Positions 35,051-47,085 of a stretch of DNA of 64,000 nt are shown here, in pieces (position 1 is the stretch's first letter; every line of letters begins with the position of its first letter). Source of the stretch: Gentiana macrophylla (Eukaryota > Streptophyta > Magnoliopsida > Gentianales > Gentianaceae). Where the stretch lies: contig CM047815.1 of assembly GCA_026214975.1 (NCBI GenBank), positions 59,527,852-59,591,851 of the forward strand, given 5' to 3'. The translations under genes were made by a program, and so were the position numbers. The notes under the pieces were generated by a model. That model saw only the letters and a list, made by a program, of their open reading frames with translations. It did no database searches and had not been told where the DNA came from.

Positions 35051-37340
35051 ATTAGGAACAACAACTGTATGAAACGGACATTTAGGCTTTCTGTGTCCGG
35101 TCTTCCCGCACAATGAGCAACGCCTACCGGAACCTAGGACTTCCCTATCATTAGGCATCCAGCTAGTCTTACCGCCGGGAGGCTCACATTGAGAAGCAAT
35201 CTTGAGGATCCTGGGTCGGCCCTACCTCACTCCCGTGTTTTGTGTTTCCCCTCTTTCGCTCAGTTTAAGCTCATGCGGAAGAATATGCTGATTTCTAATT
35301 GATTCGGGAACAATCCAATCATCCTTGATTGGAATAGGATATACACGTCCTTCATAAATACGTTGGAAACATACAACTTTGTAGTACCTAGAACAATAAT
35401 CGTACGGACTCTCGCAACGCTCACTTATAGCAGCACAAGCATGTACATAAGGCATCTGGAGTCCCTGAAACTCTTCGATGTAACACGTCCATTCATGCAT
35501 ATTTACCTTCACACTAGTATCAATGTCCCCAACTTGGAACTTGTCCCGATCGATCGCCTTCAATGTGAAGGTTCTCCTGGCATGCAAAACTTCAGTCAAG
35601 AATTTTTCGGCTTCAGGGGCTAACATGGTGCGACACGCCAACGCAGTTTCTCTCCTCTGACAATGCCAATCCTGCAACGTTCCCTTGATGTGGTCAAACA
35701 GATTCACGATACTCAACTTACGAGTATCCCTGATCACGTTGTTAAAACTTTCAGCATATTTGCTTGTCATTATTGCGTAACGTGTCGCCGGAAAATGCGA
35801 TCGTGCCTAGTAAGGAAATCCAAAAGCCTCCAAATAACTGGATAATCTATTATTTGGATCTTTATCCTGCTTTTTTATCTGTTGAAACATTATTGCGAAT
35901 CGCGTTTTTGAAAATGTATACGCAGCTTCCCAGAAAGTGTATGGACAATATCCGGTGGTTCCGAATTTTTTATTGAGGTTCATGACAATGTGGTGGTAGC
36001 AAAAACCATGGTGAGCGTTTGGAAATACATCCCTAACAGTTCGAATGATGCCTGGCCCTCTATCTGATACGAACACCAAGCCATTACATTCTCCGATTAC
36101 CCTTTTCACGGAAAGCATGAAATACGTCCACGCCTCAATGCTCTCTCCGTCGGTCACGGCGAATGCTACCAAAAAAAGAGATGGTCACCCACGTCTACAC
36201 CGATAGCTACTAACAATGTCCCCTCACATTTTGTTTTCAGATGTGTACCGTCCAAAACTAAGACATGCTGACATTACTTAAACCCATCAATACTAGATTT
36301 TAAAGCCATAAAACAGTACTTGAACCTGTCTGTAAGATGGTCAACCTGTATATCTATGACAGTTCCAGAATTTTCACTCTTCAACATGTAAAAGTAGGCG
36401 GGTAATTTAGAATATGATAGTGTTACGCTTCCGCTGATTAATTCCAACGCTTTCTGTCTACAATGATATGCACGTTGATAATCAAGGTCTATGTTGAATA
36501 CTCTTTTGACCTCGACTATTAAATGTTTTGTCGTGAAATGACAGCCAAGTTTTAGGAGGTTTTCTCTTATGAGACGACCTAGAGGTCCGGGTCTGGCTTG
36601 CCTATGATCGTTGGTTAATCACGCCAATCCACAAGTGTGAGTTTCAGTGTACGTGGTTATCTCAAAGTTATTGCAACTGTGAACCTTCCTATCCACAACT
36701 TCCCATTCACATTTCTCCTAAGTAAAACATCGTAGTTTTAACTCCTCCTTGTCGGACCGGATAGGTTTCCACATGTAATTATTGTTAAAAGCGTGGTAAC
36801 TCATTTTCATTTGCATATCATCATTGTCTCTAAACTTTTTACCAATATACAATATTCCTGAATCTCCAGTCTGAAATGCCCCAGCCCGTGGACATGGAGG
36901 ATTTTCGGAAGCAGGAATGTCTAAACCGAACTGAACACCTCTATTGCGATTAATACTTGCTATACTAAATCTGTGACCAATGTCAAGGTTCTATTCAAAA
37001 GGTGCTCTCAGAAAACTCGTAAACGATCCACCGATATTGGGACCCGCTTGCATCGGTGTTGCCATGTCAGGGTTCTGTTCCAAAGGTGCTCTCAAAAAAC
37101 TCGTAAACGATCCACCAATATTGGGACCCGCTTGCATTGGTGTTGGCATAAAAGGAGGCGGACAGTCAAACTGCTGGCTTGTTCCATTTATGTGGACATT
37201 ATGACTTGTCCTGTCAAACTGTTGTTGGTTGTACGCTGTGCGTTGTCTTGCAAAAATTAGGCCGAGGTGTGTGCATTGGCTGACGAATCATATTCGCAAT
37301 TATTCTCCAATTGTAGTCGAGTTCACATGTGATGTCAATG
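35051..37340 (-). pseudogene. MURA-type MULE transposase
   Basis: Transposase of the MULE, next to the right TIR. From N to C: two 28-codon tandem repeats (see 36980-37147); a MuDR-type N-terminal region with YHAFNNNYMWKP; a linker with LGCHFTTKHLIVEVKRVFNI; then the DDE core. The core reads LVLDGTHLKTKCEGTLLVAI, FVSDRGPGIIRTVRDVFPNA and HHGFCYHHIVMNLNKKFG, the second catalytic Asp being in SDRG. MTSKYAESFNNVIRD and a SWIM-like region (EWTCYIEEFQ, PYVHACAA) follow; the latter has lost two Cys. A zinc knuckle, CSLCGKTGHRKPKC, lies near the end (about 35090-35130). TAG stops at 35806 and 35219, a one-base deletion near 36177 and a stop near 36278 disable it. Confidence 0.85.
36980..37147 (-). 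repeat. Two 84-bp units encoding a 28-residue repeat
   Basis: Units start at about 36980 and 37064 and differ at few positions. On the minus strand they encode PTPMQAGPNIGGSFTSFLRA and following residues twice, in frame with the transposase N-terminus. The length is an exact multiple of three. Confidence 0.85.
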
Positions 37341-37367
37341 ACTTGTTTGGATATATACACACACATA

Positions 37368-37371
<4 letters not shown>

Positions 37372-37431
<60 letters not shown>
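37372..37431. repeat. (TA)n microsatellite
   Basis: About 30 TA units just inside the right TIR, mirroring the (TA)n tracts near the left TIR. Confidence 0.95.
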
Positions 37432-37434
<3 letters not shown>

Positions 37435-37440
37435 TCTTTC

Positions 37441-37576
37441 ATTACCCCAATCTACCATTACAACACAACACAACGACATTCCAAAATAAACCTAACCATG
37501 TTTGTGTGTATATATAGGTTTATTTTCGAATGTCGTTGTGTTGTGTTGTATTGTAAAGGTAGATTGGGGGTAATAT
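37441..37576. repeat. Long imperfect hairpin at the inner edge of the right TIR
   Basis: ATTACCCCAATCTACCATTA, CAACACAACACAACGACATT and AATAAACCTA on the left arm pair with the reverse-complement words in 37513-37576. The arms are nearly 60 bases and the loop is about 14 bases (TGTTTGTGTGTATA). It is a local inverted duplication of the inner TIR edge. Confidence 0.8.
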
Positions 37577-37912
37577 TATGAAGAGAAGATTGTTTTTACC
37601 AACGTCAGAGAATATTTGATGTTGACGAGGGAGAACAGATGCTGGACAGAGCCAACAGAACAGAGCTTAGACTTTCGATCTAACGGATGCCTCACTTCCG
37701 GCGGAGGCTTACCTTGCTGCTGAAAACGGGAAAAGATGCTCTATTGAGCATACCTAATGAAATTTTCTACGAGCTACGCTATATATAGAGCCCCAATACA
37801 ATGCCTGGGGATTAGGCCGACACAGCGGATCATAAGGATTCGAAACACCCTAGGGATGTATGCATTTCTAAAAACCTTACCAGGTCGAGGCGTACCATAG
37901 AATATGTCAAGA
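37515..37912 (-). repeat. Right terminal inverted repeat of the MULE
   Basis: Reverse complement of 5800-6185, ending with CAGGTCGAGGCGTACCATAG and AATATGTCAAGATT. The transposase reads away from it, the usual arrangement. Confidence 0.85.
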
Positions 37913-38457
37913 TTCGTCGTACGGTTCATTTTCTTAAAAAAATTCACTATGTTGTTACCGATAATTTCATAGGACGTGCTGACACGATTACAAAAAACTT
38001 AATAAAATACAAATAAATTTATCAATTTCACATGCGAATGTTTATCGTCAACTTTATAACCAAACTAATTAGACACAAGTTTCGTAATTTACGACGAGCA
38101 ATCACATTGATATCAATCAAAAAAAAAAGTATAAAGTACATTTTTCTCCAACGAATATCAATTTGATTATCAAACCATCTCATAAAAATTAATCATTTCA
38201 CTACCTTAAAAATCAAAATATTATCCTTTCACTACCCTAAAAATCGAAACTTTATCATTTCACTACCCTAAAAATAGAAGCTTTATCATTTCACTACACA
38301 AAAAATAAAAAAATTATAACTTTAAAATGTTAATTACCTCAAACATAATCATCTATTGATGTGTAAGAAGAACAATTAAAACAAATATGATTTTTAAAAT
38401 TATTCAAACAAAAATGTTAAATGCTTACCCATTTGTTTAAAGGCGGAAGACAGCGTA
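37913..38457. repeat. AT-rich flank with 30-32-bp tandem repeats
   Basis: About four copies of TCATTTCACTACCCTAAAAA (starting near 38192, 38224, 38254 and 38285). No gene. Confidence 0.6.
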
Positions 38458-38964
38458 GAATCACAAAAAGTTTACCGATAAATGATCACCACCTTTTATT
38501 AAGCTTATGACAAGACAATGAGAGAGAACAACAGAAAATGAGTGGCGATGATATGTTTTCTGTAGCTTTTCGGGAAAATATTTCGGTGATCGTATCCTCG
38601 TCCATAAATCATCGAAAAAGCAACCATCACCGAAATGAATCACAAAAAGTTTACCGATAAATGATCACCACCTTTTATTAAGCTTATGACAAGACAATGA
38701 GAGAGAACAACAGAAAATGAGTGGCGATGATATGTTTTCTGTAGCTTTTAGGAAAATATTTCGTGATCGTATCCTCGTCCATAAATCATCGAAAAGCAAC
38801 CATCACCGAAATGAATCACAAAAAGTTTATCGATAAATGATCACCACCTTTTATTAAGCTTATGACAAGACAATGAGAGAGAACAACAGAAAATGAGTGG
38901 CGATGATATGTTTTCTGTAGCTTTTCGGGAAAATATTTCGGTGATCGTATCCTCGTCCATAAAT
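38458..38964. repeat. Triplicated repeat of about 177 bp
   Basis: Three near-identical units start at 38458, 38637 and 38813 with GAATCACAAAAAGTTTA. Each contains AAGCTTATGACAAGACAATG, GAGTGGCGATGATATG and GATCGTATCCTCGTCCATAA. The last unit is shortened. On the minus strand each can encode a short peptide starting MDEDTITEIFSRKATENISS, but the middle copy is shifted by small deletions. The words CGAAAAGC(T/A)A and ATCACCGAAA also occur near 4620-4645. Confidence 0.9.
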
Positions 38965-39242
38965 AATATTAGAGAATGATTCAAGTTGATCGCAAAAATC
39001 TGATGATAAGTTTTGGTAATCGAGCAGAAATTCATAGAAGATTTGAGGTCATCAGTGATTAGAAATTTTAGAGAAGAATTGTGGTTATCATGGCCGTCCC
39101 TGTGTTTCTTAAGTGTCTAAGTCAATTAACCAAGATGGAACCTTTTTAAAGAAAACATACGTTTTTAAAGATTGTAATACACATTTAGAATAATAGACTC
39201 ATTAAACCTAAGAATTTTTAATTAAAAAAAAAACTAAGAATT
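38965..39242. other. Spacer before the solo LTR, no gene seen
   Basis: AT-rich DNA ending in TTCAG (39243-39247), the left target duplication of the next element. Confidence 0.6.
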
Positions 39243-39247
39243 TTCAG

Positions 39248-41420
39248 TGTGACGTCCCGTCCCGGATACCGAGTTCTTATCCGGAAAGAACGCCCGGCAT
39301 GTGTATATTAACTTTTTAAATCGTCAAAAGTAATATATACATAATCCTCGTAACAATCAATCAGAGTAAAAGCGGAATAAATTAAAACAAAAGATAACTC
39401 GGAAAAAGAATGTCAAACGACAAACAACGGATCACCAAGTACCAAAATCTACGTCTAAGAAAGCTGACCGACAAAACAACGAAATAAATGTTGTTGTGAC
39501 TTATTACATCCCAAATGAAACTGAAAAGATACTAAAGACTATCTCTCAAAAACTGAATAATAAATTGCATAAAATAAATGTCTGTGTCATCGTAACTCTT
39601 GAGCCTAAACATCAGCTCCGTTAACTCCATCGTCATAACCAAGATCATCATCACCCTGACAACCACCTTCTCGGGGTGGGGACAATAAAGAGAAAAGGGT
39701 AAGTACTTACGCATCGTGAGAAGTAGAAAAGCAGTTCACGCAATATATTTATATAATACACATCAAGATAAAGTCTACAATCTCTACCACATAGGTTGCA
39801 TTAAAGTACACTCCTTCGCTGCTGGGTGCATTAGCACCATCACGAGCAATTATCTAAGTTACATTGTAATTCAATGACACAATGCCCGAATGATGGGTAT
39901 GCACCGGAACATAATCAAGACTCATACATATGGCACGGATGGTTCCGTGTGGAACATTTCCCAAAACCCGAATATTGTGCGTTAAGTATGAGAAATGTTT
40001 CCATCTTTGCGAATCATAAATGTGCACCACCAAAATTACAATGTTTTAGCTTTTAGACTCATCACATATGCTTATTACGTAGTTAATCTAACCACCTAAG
40101 TTCATTCCACTTAAAAAGCTTCCTAAGGACATCTAGTCCTGACAATCTAGATTAATTACTCTAAAGACGTTGTAAAATCGTCGCCAATGACTACTAAACC
40201 AATGGCCTGCAAGGCCTAAACAACCGCCTTCTGGCTACCATATTCTCCCTCAAGAGATGCCTCGGGCCATGGCGATTGATCTTTAAGCTGCTTGACCCGA
40301 GTTTCGGAAGTTGAACTTTGTGACATTCCAATTAATGTTTCAAAAACATACATCCCAAACCACAACACATTGTACACAATTATTATCTAAATAAGGTATA
40401 GATTCTCACATCGTATAATATTCGGGGGTGCTGTTGCATAATATTATTAATATTACCATAAAAAAAAACAGAGAACATATGCAGTTCTCTTCTTCCTTTT
40501 TCCTTCTCTTGACCACGGAAATAGCAGGCATGCTCTAGTTTTTTTTTTTATATTATTATTATAATTATCCATATTATAAATTTTACAGCAACTAGAAAAA
40601 AATAAAGGTACATAGAATGTTTCCCTTTTTCTTTCCTTAACCATTGAAAAGCATGAACCTGTCGACTTTTTTTTTTTTTTTTGACATTACTTTCCTTATC
40701 AACCAAAATAAATTCGAGAAGTAAAAGCACTAACAGTCGGCAAAACTAAATATATTAAATAGCAGAAACTATATAAAAAATAAAATAACTAGCACCAACA
40801 ATAACATCATCAAATACGGTTAAACATCAAAATCCGTTTAAGAACACCCCATTACCTTAGCATTCCAAAAGCGTTTTGGAAGCGAAATCAAAAGTAAAAG
40901 TCCTGATTTCTTGAACCCAATCACTTCTACGAATATCCTACGATAATTAAACAACGATCTACGATCAATACAACCCTTAACATCATTAAAGCTCGAAATT
41001 TTATCAAGAAAGATCAATTATAATCTTTTAAGGCTAAAACGAAAACTTACTGAATCATAAACAGTTAATGTGGAAACGTTCGTCTCGACGAGACGATGAT
41101 TTCCGTCTTCTACGGTGTGTCCAAATTCCTGACAATTGACCGTGCGATTGAAGATTCTTCTTCACCTTCTTCCTGCTCTTCATGCGTCGTTCCTCCTCCC
41201 TTTTTTTTATCAGACAATGCGTGTGAAAGATTGTGAGGGAAATAATAGGAATTATTTCCTTAAATACTAATTTTTAAAAATCCTTTTTAATAATTAATCA
41301 ATTTTAATAATTGATATCCCTTTTAATTTAATTTTTTAATTAGGTTATGTATAAATAGAAAATAATGTAGTACAAATTTCATTTACTATTTTACCCTTCT
41401 TAAAAATTCGGGGTGTTACA
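39248..41420 (-). mobile_element. Solo LTR (family 2) with perfect TTCAG target duplication
   Basis: 2,173 bp from TGTGACGTCCCGTCCCGG to CGGGGTGTTACA, flanked by TTCAG at 39243-39247 and 41421-41425. It belongs to the same family as 2103-4176, giving minus orientation by homology to the copy whose primer site is known. It has no coding capacity. It keeps complete TG...CA ends, so it defines the family's true termini. Confidence 0.92.
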
Positions 41421-41425
41421 TTCAG

Positions 41426-42463
41426 GCCCTAAATTTAAATATATTTATCAGGGCTCTAGACCATGGCCTTGTTGGCCTATGCCAGGGACGGGTCTGGAGG
41501 TTATCAGCGATTTGGATGATAAAAGGGTAGGAAAGGAAAGAAAAATAGCCTGTCGGTTAGAATTTTCTGAAGAATTTTAGCGATGAGAGCACGTAAAAAT
41601 ATGCATCACATGGTCATTTTTTAAGGCATCACATGGTCACTTGTCTCGAACAAATCAAAATAAACATATTACTTCCAACATATAAGTCATCATACACTTT
41701 TAGTTTTAATATAAATCATTTTACATTACCAATACAACATCTATCGTACGTTTCTAAAAAAAACATTTATTATACTTTTCTCTATCTTACCCCTAATTTA
41801 TTATCAAATAATCACTTTTCATTACTTAACAACTATTGCATAATGATAGTCAATAAACATTTTAGACATTAACCATCAAATTTATGAAATTCAACTAATT
41901 TTTTAATCGATATAAAAGCACCTAGGATGATTTATATTTTGAAACCGAGATAGTAAATGACTATATATATTGCTTTTCTGTTTATCCATTGTCAATTAAA
42001 AAAAAAACACGCATTATTATTATTATTTATTTTTAACGGACCCACTTTTACTATTAAATATTTTCCCATCAATCCCCACAACTACCAATAAAAGAGGCCA
42101 TTGTCAATGCCTCTAAAGTAAGGGAGATTATTGAGTGGTGTTTTCATACGGTGTGGAGACATCGCATGTGTGTAAATCTGTACACACACAACATATTTTA
42201 ATTATGTTTTAAAACTGTATGGTTCTAATCGTTTTATCCGTCATTTCACCTCAAATTCTTTCACTACACAATAACTTCCCCTAAAGTAGCCACCGTGAAA
42301 TATGCTTTTTCATTATTTGGACATTGGTTGGAAAATAAAATCTCGCAATGACTCATAATTTCACATTGGGGAATTTTTTTTTTTTTTTGAAAGGTCATTG
42401 GGGATATTTTGGATGCACACCCTTTCACACCCTGACATTCTGCATGTGGTGGGTACCAAAAAT
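41426..42463. other. Intergenic, no gene seen
   Basis: AT-rich sequence with simple A/T runs and no ORF, RNA gene or repeat that I can identify. Confidence 0.5.
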
Positions 42464-42475
42464 AATATTTCTACC

Positions 42476-42478
<3 letters not shown>

Positions 42479-42512
<34 letters not shown>

Positions 42513-42615
42513 CCTGAAACGAAAGGTTTGGGAGGGGGAATCGAACCCTGGGCATCCCTGGGAGTCGGGAGTGAGCGCAGTGAACTGCAATACTGGGGGT
42601 GTGATGAAAAAAATC
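42479..42615 (-). mobile_element. tRNA-derived SINE with poly(A) tail and target duplication
   Basis: On the minus strand a short body is followed by an A-run (poly-T at about 42479-42512 on plus). The body carries an RNA polymerase III B box, GGGTTCGATTCCC (near 42537-42549). A degenerate A-box region lies about 45 bases upstream around TTGCAGTTCACTGCG. It is flanked by AATATTTCTACCGTT (42464-42478) and AATATTTCTTCCGTT (42616-42630), a 15-bp target duplication with one mismatch. A length near 137 bases is within the SINE range. Confidence 0.75.
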
Positions 42616-42630
42616 AATATTTCTTCCGTT

Positions 42631-43020
42631 AAAAATATCTGATGTAGTCATTAAAATATTTTGTTTTATATTATGTGAGTCGGTATAATTTTCAAGACAA
42701 TATTTATTGTGTTTTTATTTAATTTACTCTTATTTATTACAGTAGGAGATATAGAAAAAATGTCATATTAATTATATCCAAAGACGTTCTAGTCATTTCT
42801 TTGTAAACGTTAATGCATTAACTTATATCCTTAATATGCGTGATTTTAACAACTGCCTCAAATAAATGAACTGGAAGGAGTAATAACAAAAAAAGCAGAT
42901 ATGTACAACTTCCATCATCATCTTCATATTATTTCTTCATTTACTTTTTTTTCCCCTTGCAAATAACTACTGTGATTGGAAAAGAAAATTTAGTGCTAAA
43001 AACTGCTACTTTCAGATCCA

Positions 43021-43078
<58 letters not shown>

Positions 43079-43244
43079 TTTTTCGTTTTACAGAACTTGC
43101 AGAGCCAAGTTTTGATTTTACAATTTAGGTCAATTCAATGGAGTGTAGAAGGTTATTGTAAGATTCATGGGGATGGGAGTGTGAATGTAATGACATGGAG
43201 ATACCACTTAGGATTTTTTTTATTCTTGCCATTGGGAAGACATT
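42631..43244. other. Intergenic with (AT)n at 43024-43074
   Basis: AT-rich DNA; a perfect (AT)n tract of about 50 bases is the only repeat. No gene. Confidence 0.6.
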
Positions 43245-43251
43245 TGGTCAT

Positions 43252-43421
43252 GAGTAGTGACACGGGCATATCCGTTGTGACACAACGAGTGTCATAACAT
43301 ATATCTACACCGTTGATTTTGTATGTAAACTCATTAATCATTATTATATTCATCATGATCAATAATGTACATGCACATTGAGGCAATCGTTGTGTCACAA
43401 TGATTGTGTCTGTATCCTCAC
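43252..43421. mobile_element. Small MITE-like element
   Basis: Imperfect terminal inverted repeats of about 40 bases share TTGTGACACAACGA (left 43274-43287, complement on the right near 43387-43400). TGGTCAT flanks both sides (43245-43251 and 43422-43428), a possible 7-bp target duplication. No coding capacity. The superfamily is uncertain. Confidence 0.5.
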
Positions 43422-43619
43422 TGGTCATTGTGGTTGGCCCGAGTATAACTGACACTACTTTTTTCATTTTTTTTAAGTCAATAGGAGGATGGTGGTGTGC
43501 AGAGCCACTACCACATTCAAATCTCCAAATATTAGAAAATGAAAATAAGGGCTATTTTAATTTTTTTCCATCCCACCGTCACTTTGTAAGAGAAGTGTAG
43601 TTTTTTTTTCCCAAACGAC

Positions 43620-44100
43620 GAGCATTCATTAATAAAAAATATTAGCTTGTACAAAATCCATACCAGCGTACACCCATGCCAAAATACATCTACATCAGAT
43701 TTGAAAGAGAAAGCAGCGAACTTATGGGCTAACTCGTTGATTTCTCTTTTAGAATACAAAACATGGCATGAGTCAAAACTGGAAATCATCAGCCTAATAT
43801 CATCAAGAACTGTCGCAGAATCAAAGGGGGAGGTTGGCCAAGTTCATTACAGTTAGCTAATGACAGATTATCAGTAAAACAAACTAGGTTCTTAATTCCC
43901 ATGGCATGACTTCTACTAAGACACCAACGTAAAGCTTGAGCCTCCGCTGCGAAGACGGAACTAGAAAACGATCTCGGGGACGCCAAGCCTCCAATATCGT
44001 ACCATCCTCCCGGAAAAGAGCTGCTCCATAGCCAGCAAGGCAAGAATCCGGCTTCCAGGCTGCATCGACATAGGCCCTAACCACATCTGGAGTTGGGTCT
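43620..44100 (-). pseudogene. LINE-encoded RNase H domain
   Basis: The C-terminal RNase H of plant L1 ORF2 appears in three frames: VDAAWKPDSCLAGYGAALFR, then EAQALRWCLSRSHAMGIKNL, then the C-terminal SKREINELAHKFAAFSFKS. The catalytic Asp in VDAAW is visible. Frameshifts separate the pieces. Confidence 0.85.
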
Positions 44101-44215
44101 ATACGCTACAAGAGGGAGAGGAGGAAATAATATTAGAATTTATCCTCTCCTCTTGATGTGCCTGCTCAAAGTATAACCATGCCTCATTAGCATATTTTGC
44201 AGTATCATCTGGGGA

Positions 44216-46762
44216 CTAAAACAAAGATTTGAAATATCTGTTACAACGAGCCTTCCAAATGAACCATAAGATGAAACAAGAAAAAATTATTCGGTCATTC
44301 AACACCCCATGGGAGTGTTTAACCGATATCACATCCCACCAATGACTAACCGAGGCATTCGATGCCAAAAAATCATCCCAAGAAATACTGCAAATTTCCA
44401 AACCATTTGCGCAAATTGACAAGTAATGAAAATGTGATCAATAGACTCCAGATTTTCTCCACATGCCGGACACATTAAATTATCAAAACCAAATCGTTTA
44501 TGAAGCGCCTCCGAAGTAGGTAGAATGTGTCTAAATAGCTTCCAAATGAAATACTTTATTTTTGGAGGCAGTGATAAAGCCCAAATTCTCTCCCAGAATT
44601 TTTCATTAAAAGCATTACCACACATAGAACGATTGTAATGGGTAATCAATCTTTGTTGGAGACAAGCATCGTAAGCTGCCTTAGTAACAAAGTCTCCACA
44701 TCTTGAAAAAACACAAACCCTCTTATCCGGAGTGTCTTTTACTTATTGGTATTTTAATTATTTGATTTACATCTACTTGCCAAAATGACTCCGATAACTT
44801 AGCCTTGTTCCAAGTGTTGTTAGATAAGTAGTCACTATCCAAAGCATCCCTATTGTGAGAAGAAACATGAGAAATAGGCAAAAAAAGAGGGATTTTGAAT
44901 AATCCAAGGGTCCTTCCAAGTTTTTATAGACTTTCCATTACCGACTATAAAACAAGTATTATTTTTTAGTAAACTTTGAGCCGACATCAAGCTCTTCCAA
45001 AAGAACGATGAAGAAGAAGGGATTTTACAATTGAAAATGGAGGATTTGAAAAAATATTTTCCTTTTAAGACTTTTGCTACCAAAAGGTTGGGGTGGCAAT
45101 GGATTCTCCAAAGGGTCTTAGCTAATATTACAGTATTAGCAATTTCCAAATTTTTAAATCCAAGACCACCTCTTCCTTTTGGAAGACAAAGCGACTCCCA
45201 TTTAATCCAATGATGACCCGAGAAATCTCTATTAGAGTTACCCCACAAAAAATTAGCCATAAGAGAGTGGATTTTATTAATGACTCCTTTGGGAAGTTTG
45301 ACAACGGACATGGTTAAATTGGGAATGGCAAATAACGATGAGGATAACAAAATCGCTTTACCACCTTGACGGAGAGACTTGAACTTCCAACTTTCTAGTT
45401 TATTTTTGCATCGTTCAACAAGAAAGTTAAAAATCTGATTTTTAGCTCTACTAACTACCAACGGAAGGCCCATGTATTTGGAATGACTTACCTTAGATAG
45501 CCCGTTAAATAAAGCCAAAATACCTTGCTTATTGCATTGTGAAGTATTTTTACTAAAGAAACCGCCGACTTATCAATATTAGTGGCTTGCCCCGAAACTT
45601 GCTCATATTTATTTAGAATATTGGCTAAACTCGCAGCACAATCAACATCCGCACGAGAAAAAATCAAGGAGTCATCCGTAAATAATAAGTGGTTGATACG
45701 TGGACTTTTTCTAGATATTCTCAATCCCGGGACACTACCATCAGCATTCGCTTTTTTTAATAAGTGGCTAAGGCCTTGTACATAAGATGAGTAGATACGG
45801 GGAAAGAGGGTCCCCTTGTCTAATACCCCCTACTTGGTTTAACAAAACCAACACGCTCTCCATTAATAATGAATGAAAAGGAGACTGTTGTGATGCACTG
45901 TTTAATAAGGGTAATCACCTCTTCACTAAAACCGAACTTCATTAACATGTGGAAAAGAAAGGACCATTCAACTCTATCAAATGCTTTGGAGACATCTAAT
46001 TTTAAAGCCATATAAGAGTCTTTTCCTTTCCTTTTGTGCATCATATAATGAATTGATTCATGGGCTACAATGTAACTATCTAACATTTGACGACCCGGAA
46101 CAAATGCATTTTGACTCTCACCAATACAGAAAGGTAGGCAAACTTTGATGCGGTTAGCCAAGATCTTCGAAAGGATTTTAATTATAGACTACATTACAAA
46201 GGCTTATGGGCCTAAAATGAGCCGGCTCAGAAGGGTGCACAGTTTTTGGAATCAAAGCAATACAAGTATGATTTAATTCTCTCGGGAATTTGCCCTCTCT
46301 AAGAAAATTATTATGGAAATGTGGAAACAATTTTTAAAAAAGCTAGGGGACATACCATTAGGACCGGGAGCCGAGGACGAATGCATTTGGAAAATAGCCG
46401 CTTTGAGCTCCTTTTCACCAACTTCTTTCAAAATATTAGCATTCATTTCTGGGGTGATACAAGCCTCCATATCCTCAAAATCCTACAATAAAGAGTCATT
46501 GATTCCCGAAGAAGAAAAAAGTTTGTCATAAAATTGTTGAAATTCCGAGACAATTTCAGTAGGGAACTCCATGAATGGTCAGCCGCCCGGAAAATGGCAG
46601 GAATAAACTTCTACCTCCTTTTACCATTCACAACCGAGTGGAAGAATTTAGTATTTTTATCACCTTCTTTAAGCCATCGCACACGAGAATGAGTTTTCCA
46701 ATATTTTTCTTCTTCATTATAAGCCAGGGAAAGTTCATGTTTCAACTCTTTAAGCTCGCAAC
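44216..46762 (-). pseudogene. LINE ORF2 reverse transcriptase and zf-RVT region
   Basis: Reading from the truncated 5' end: fragments of the pre-RT linker near 46575-46760; FQMHSSSAPGPNGMSPSFFK; QNAFVPGRQMLDSYIVAHES; MALKLDVSKAFDRVEWSF; then the catalytic strand HLLFTDDSLIFSRA (Thr where FADD is usual). After that come KYMGLPLVVSRAKNQIF, GGLGFKNLEIANTVILAKTL and the zinc-type tail FIWKLFRHILPTSEALHKRF with CPACGENLESIDHIFITC. At least four frame breaks are present. Confidence 0.9.
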
Positions 46763-46774
46763 AGAGAAGTGTAG

Positions 46775-47082
46775 TTTACTGTGTCATTTTTTGAACTGTT
46801 GAATGTGCTCTACGCGGATAGTGTATCGCTTAAAATTTATTAAAGAATTTTTTGATGTTTTTTTTTGAATGGAAAAATTTTCAGATGTAATTAATTAAAA
46901 GGTGTTAAAAATATTATTAAATACCACCGACTATAACTACCTCTTAATATATTCAAAATAAGTGATTAAATGTATTAACTAACAGGCCATTGTCCTAATG
47001 AACGAAAATATTGTCAAAATAAGCAAACATGACATTTTATGGTTGTCAAGTACACAAATACCCCTAAAAACTATTTTAATGA
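46775..47082. other. Intergenic, no gene seen
   Basis: AT-rich sequence between the LINE target duplication and the MITE. Nothing recognisable. Confidence 0.5.
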
Positions 47083-47085
47083 TAA

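Larger units (their letters stand above)
43601..46762 (-). mobile_element. 5'-truncated plant L1-type LINE
   Basis: On the minus strand it begins inside the linker between endonuclease and reverse transcriptase and ends in an A-run (plus poly-T 43601-43609). AGAGAAGTGTAG flanks both sides (43589-43600 and 46763-46774), a 12-bp target duplication. Reverse transcriptase, zf-RVT and RNase H domains are present and the endonuclease is missing. 5' truncation, poly(A) and a long TSD are the normal signature of target-primed reverse transcription. Confidence 0.92.

Noticed and set aside
38458..38964. CRISPR-like array
   Set aside because: Units of about 177 bp are directly abutting copies with no spacers, in plant nuclear DNA.
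42530..42560. Possible tRNA gene on the minus strand
   Set aside because: Only the B box is convincing; there is no cloverleaf, and target duplications and a poly(A) tail mark a SINE.
42348..42651. 94-96-codon ORFs on both strands over the poly-T tract
   Set aside because: They span the SINE A-tail and its B box; the open frame comes from the homopolymer.
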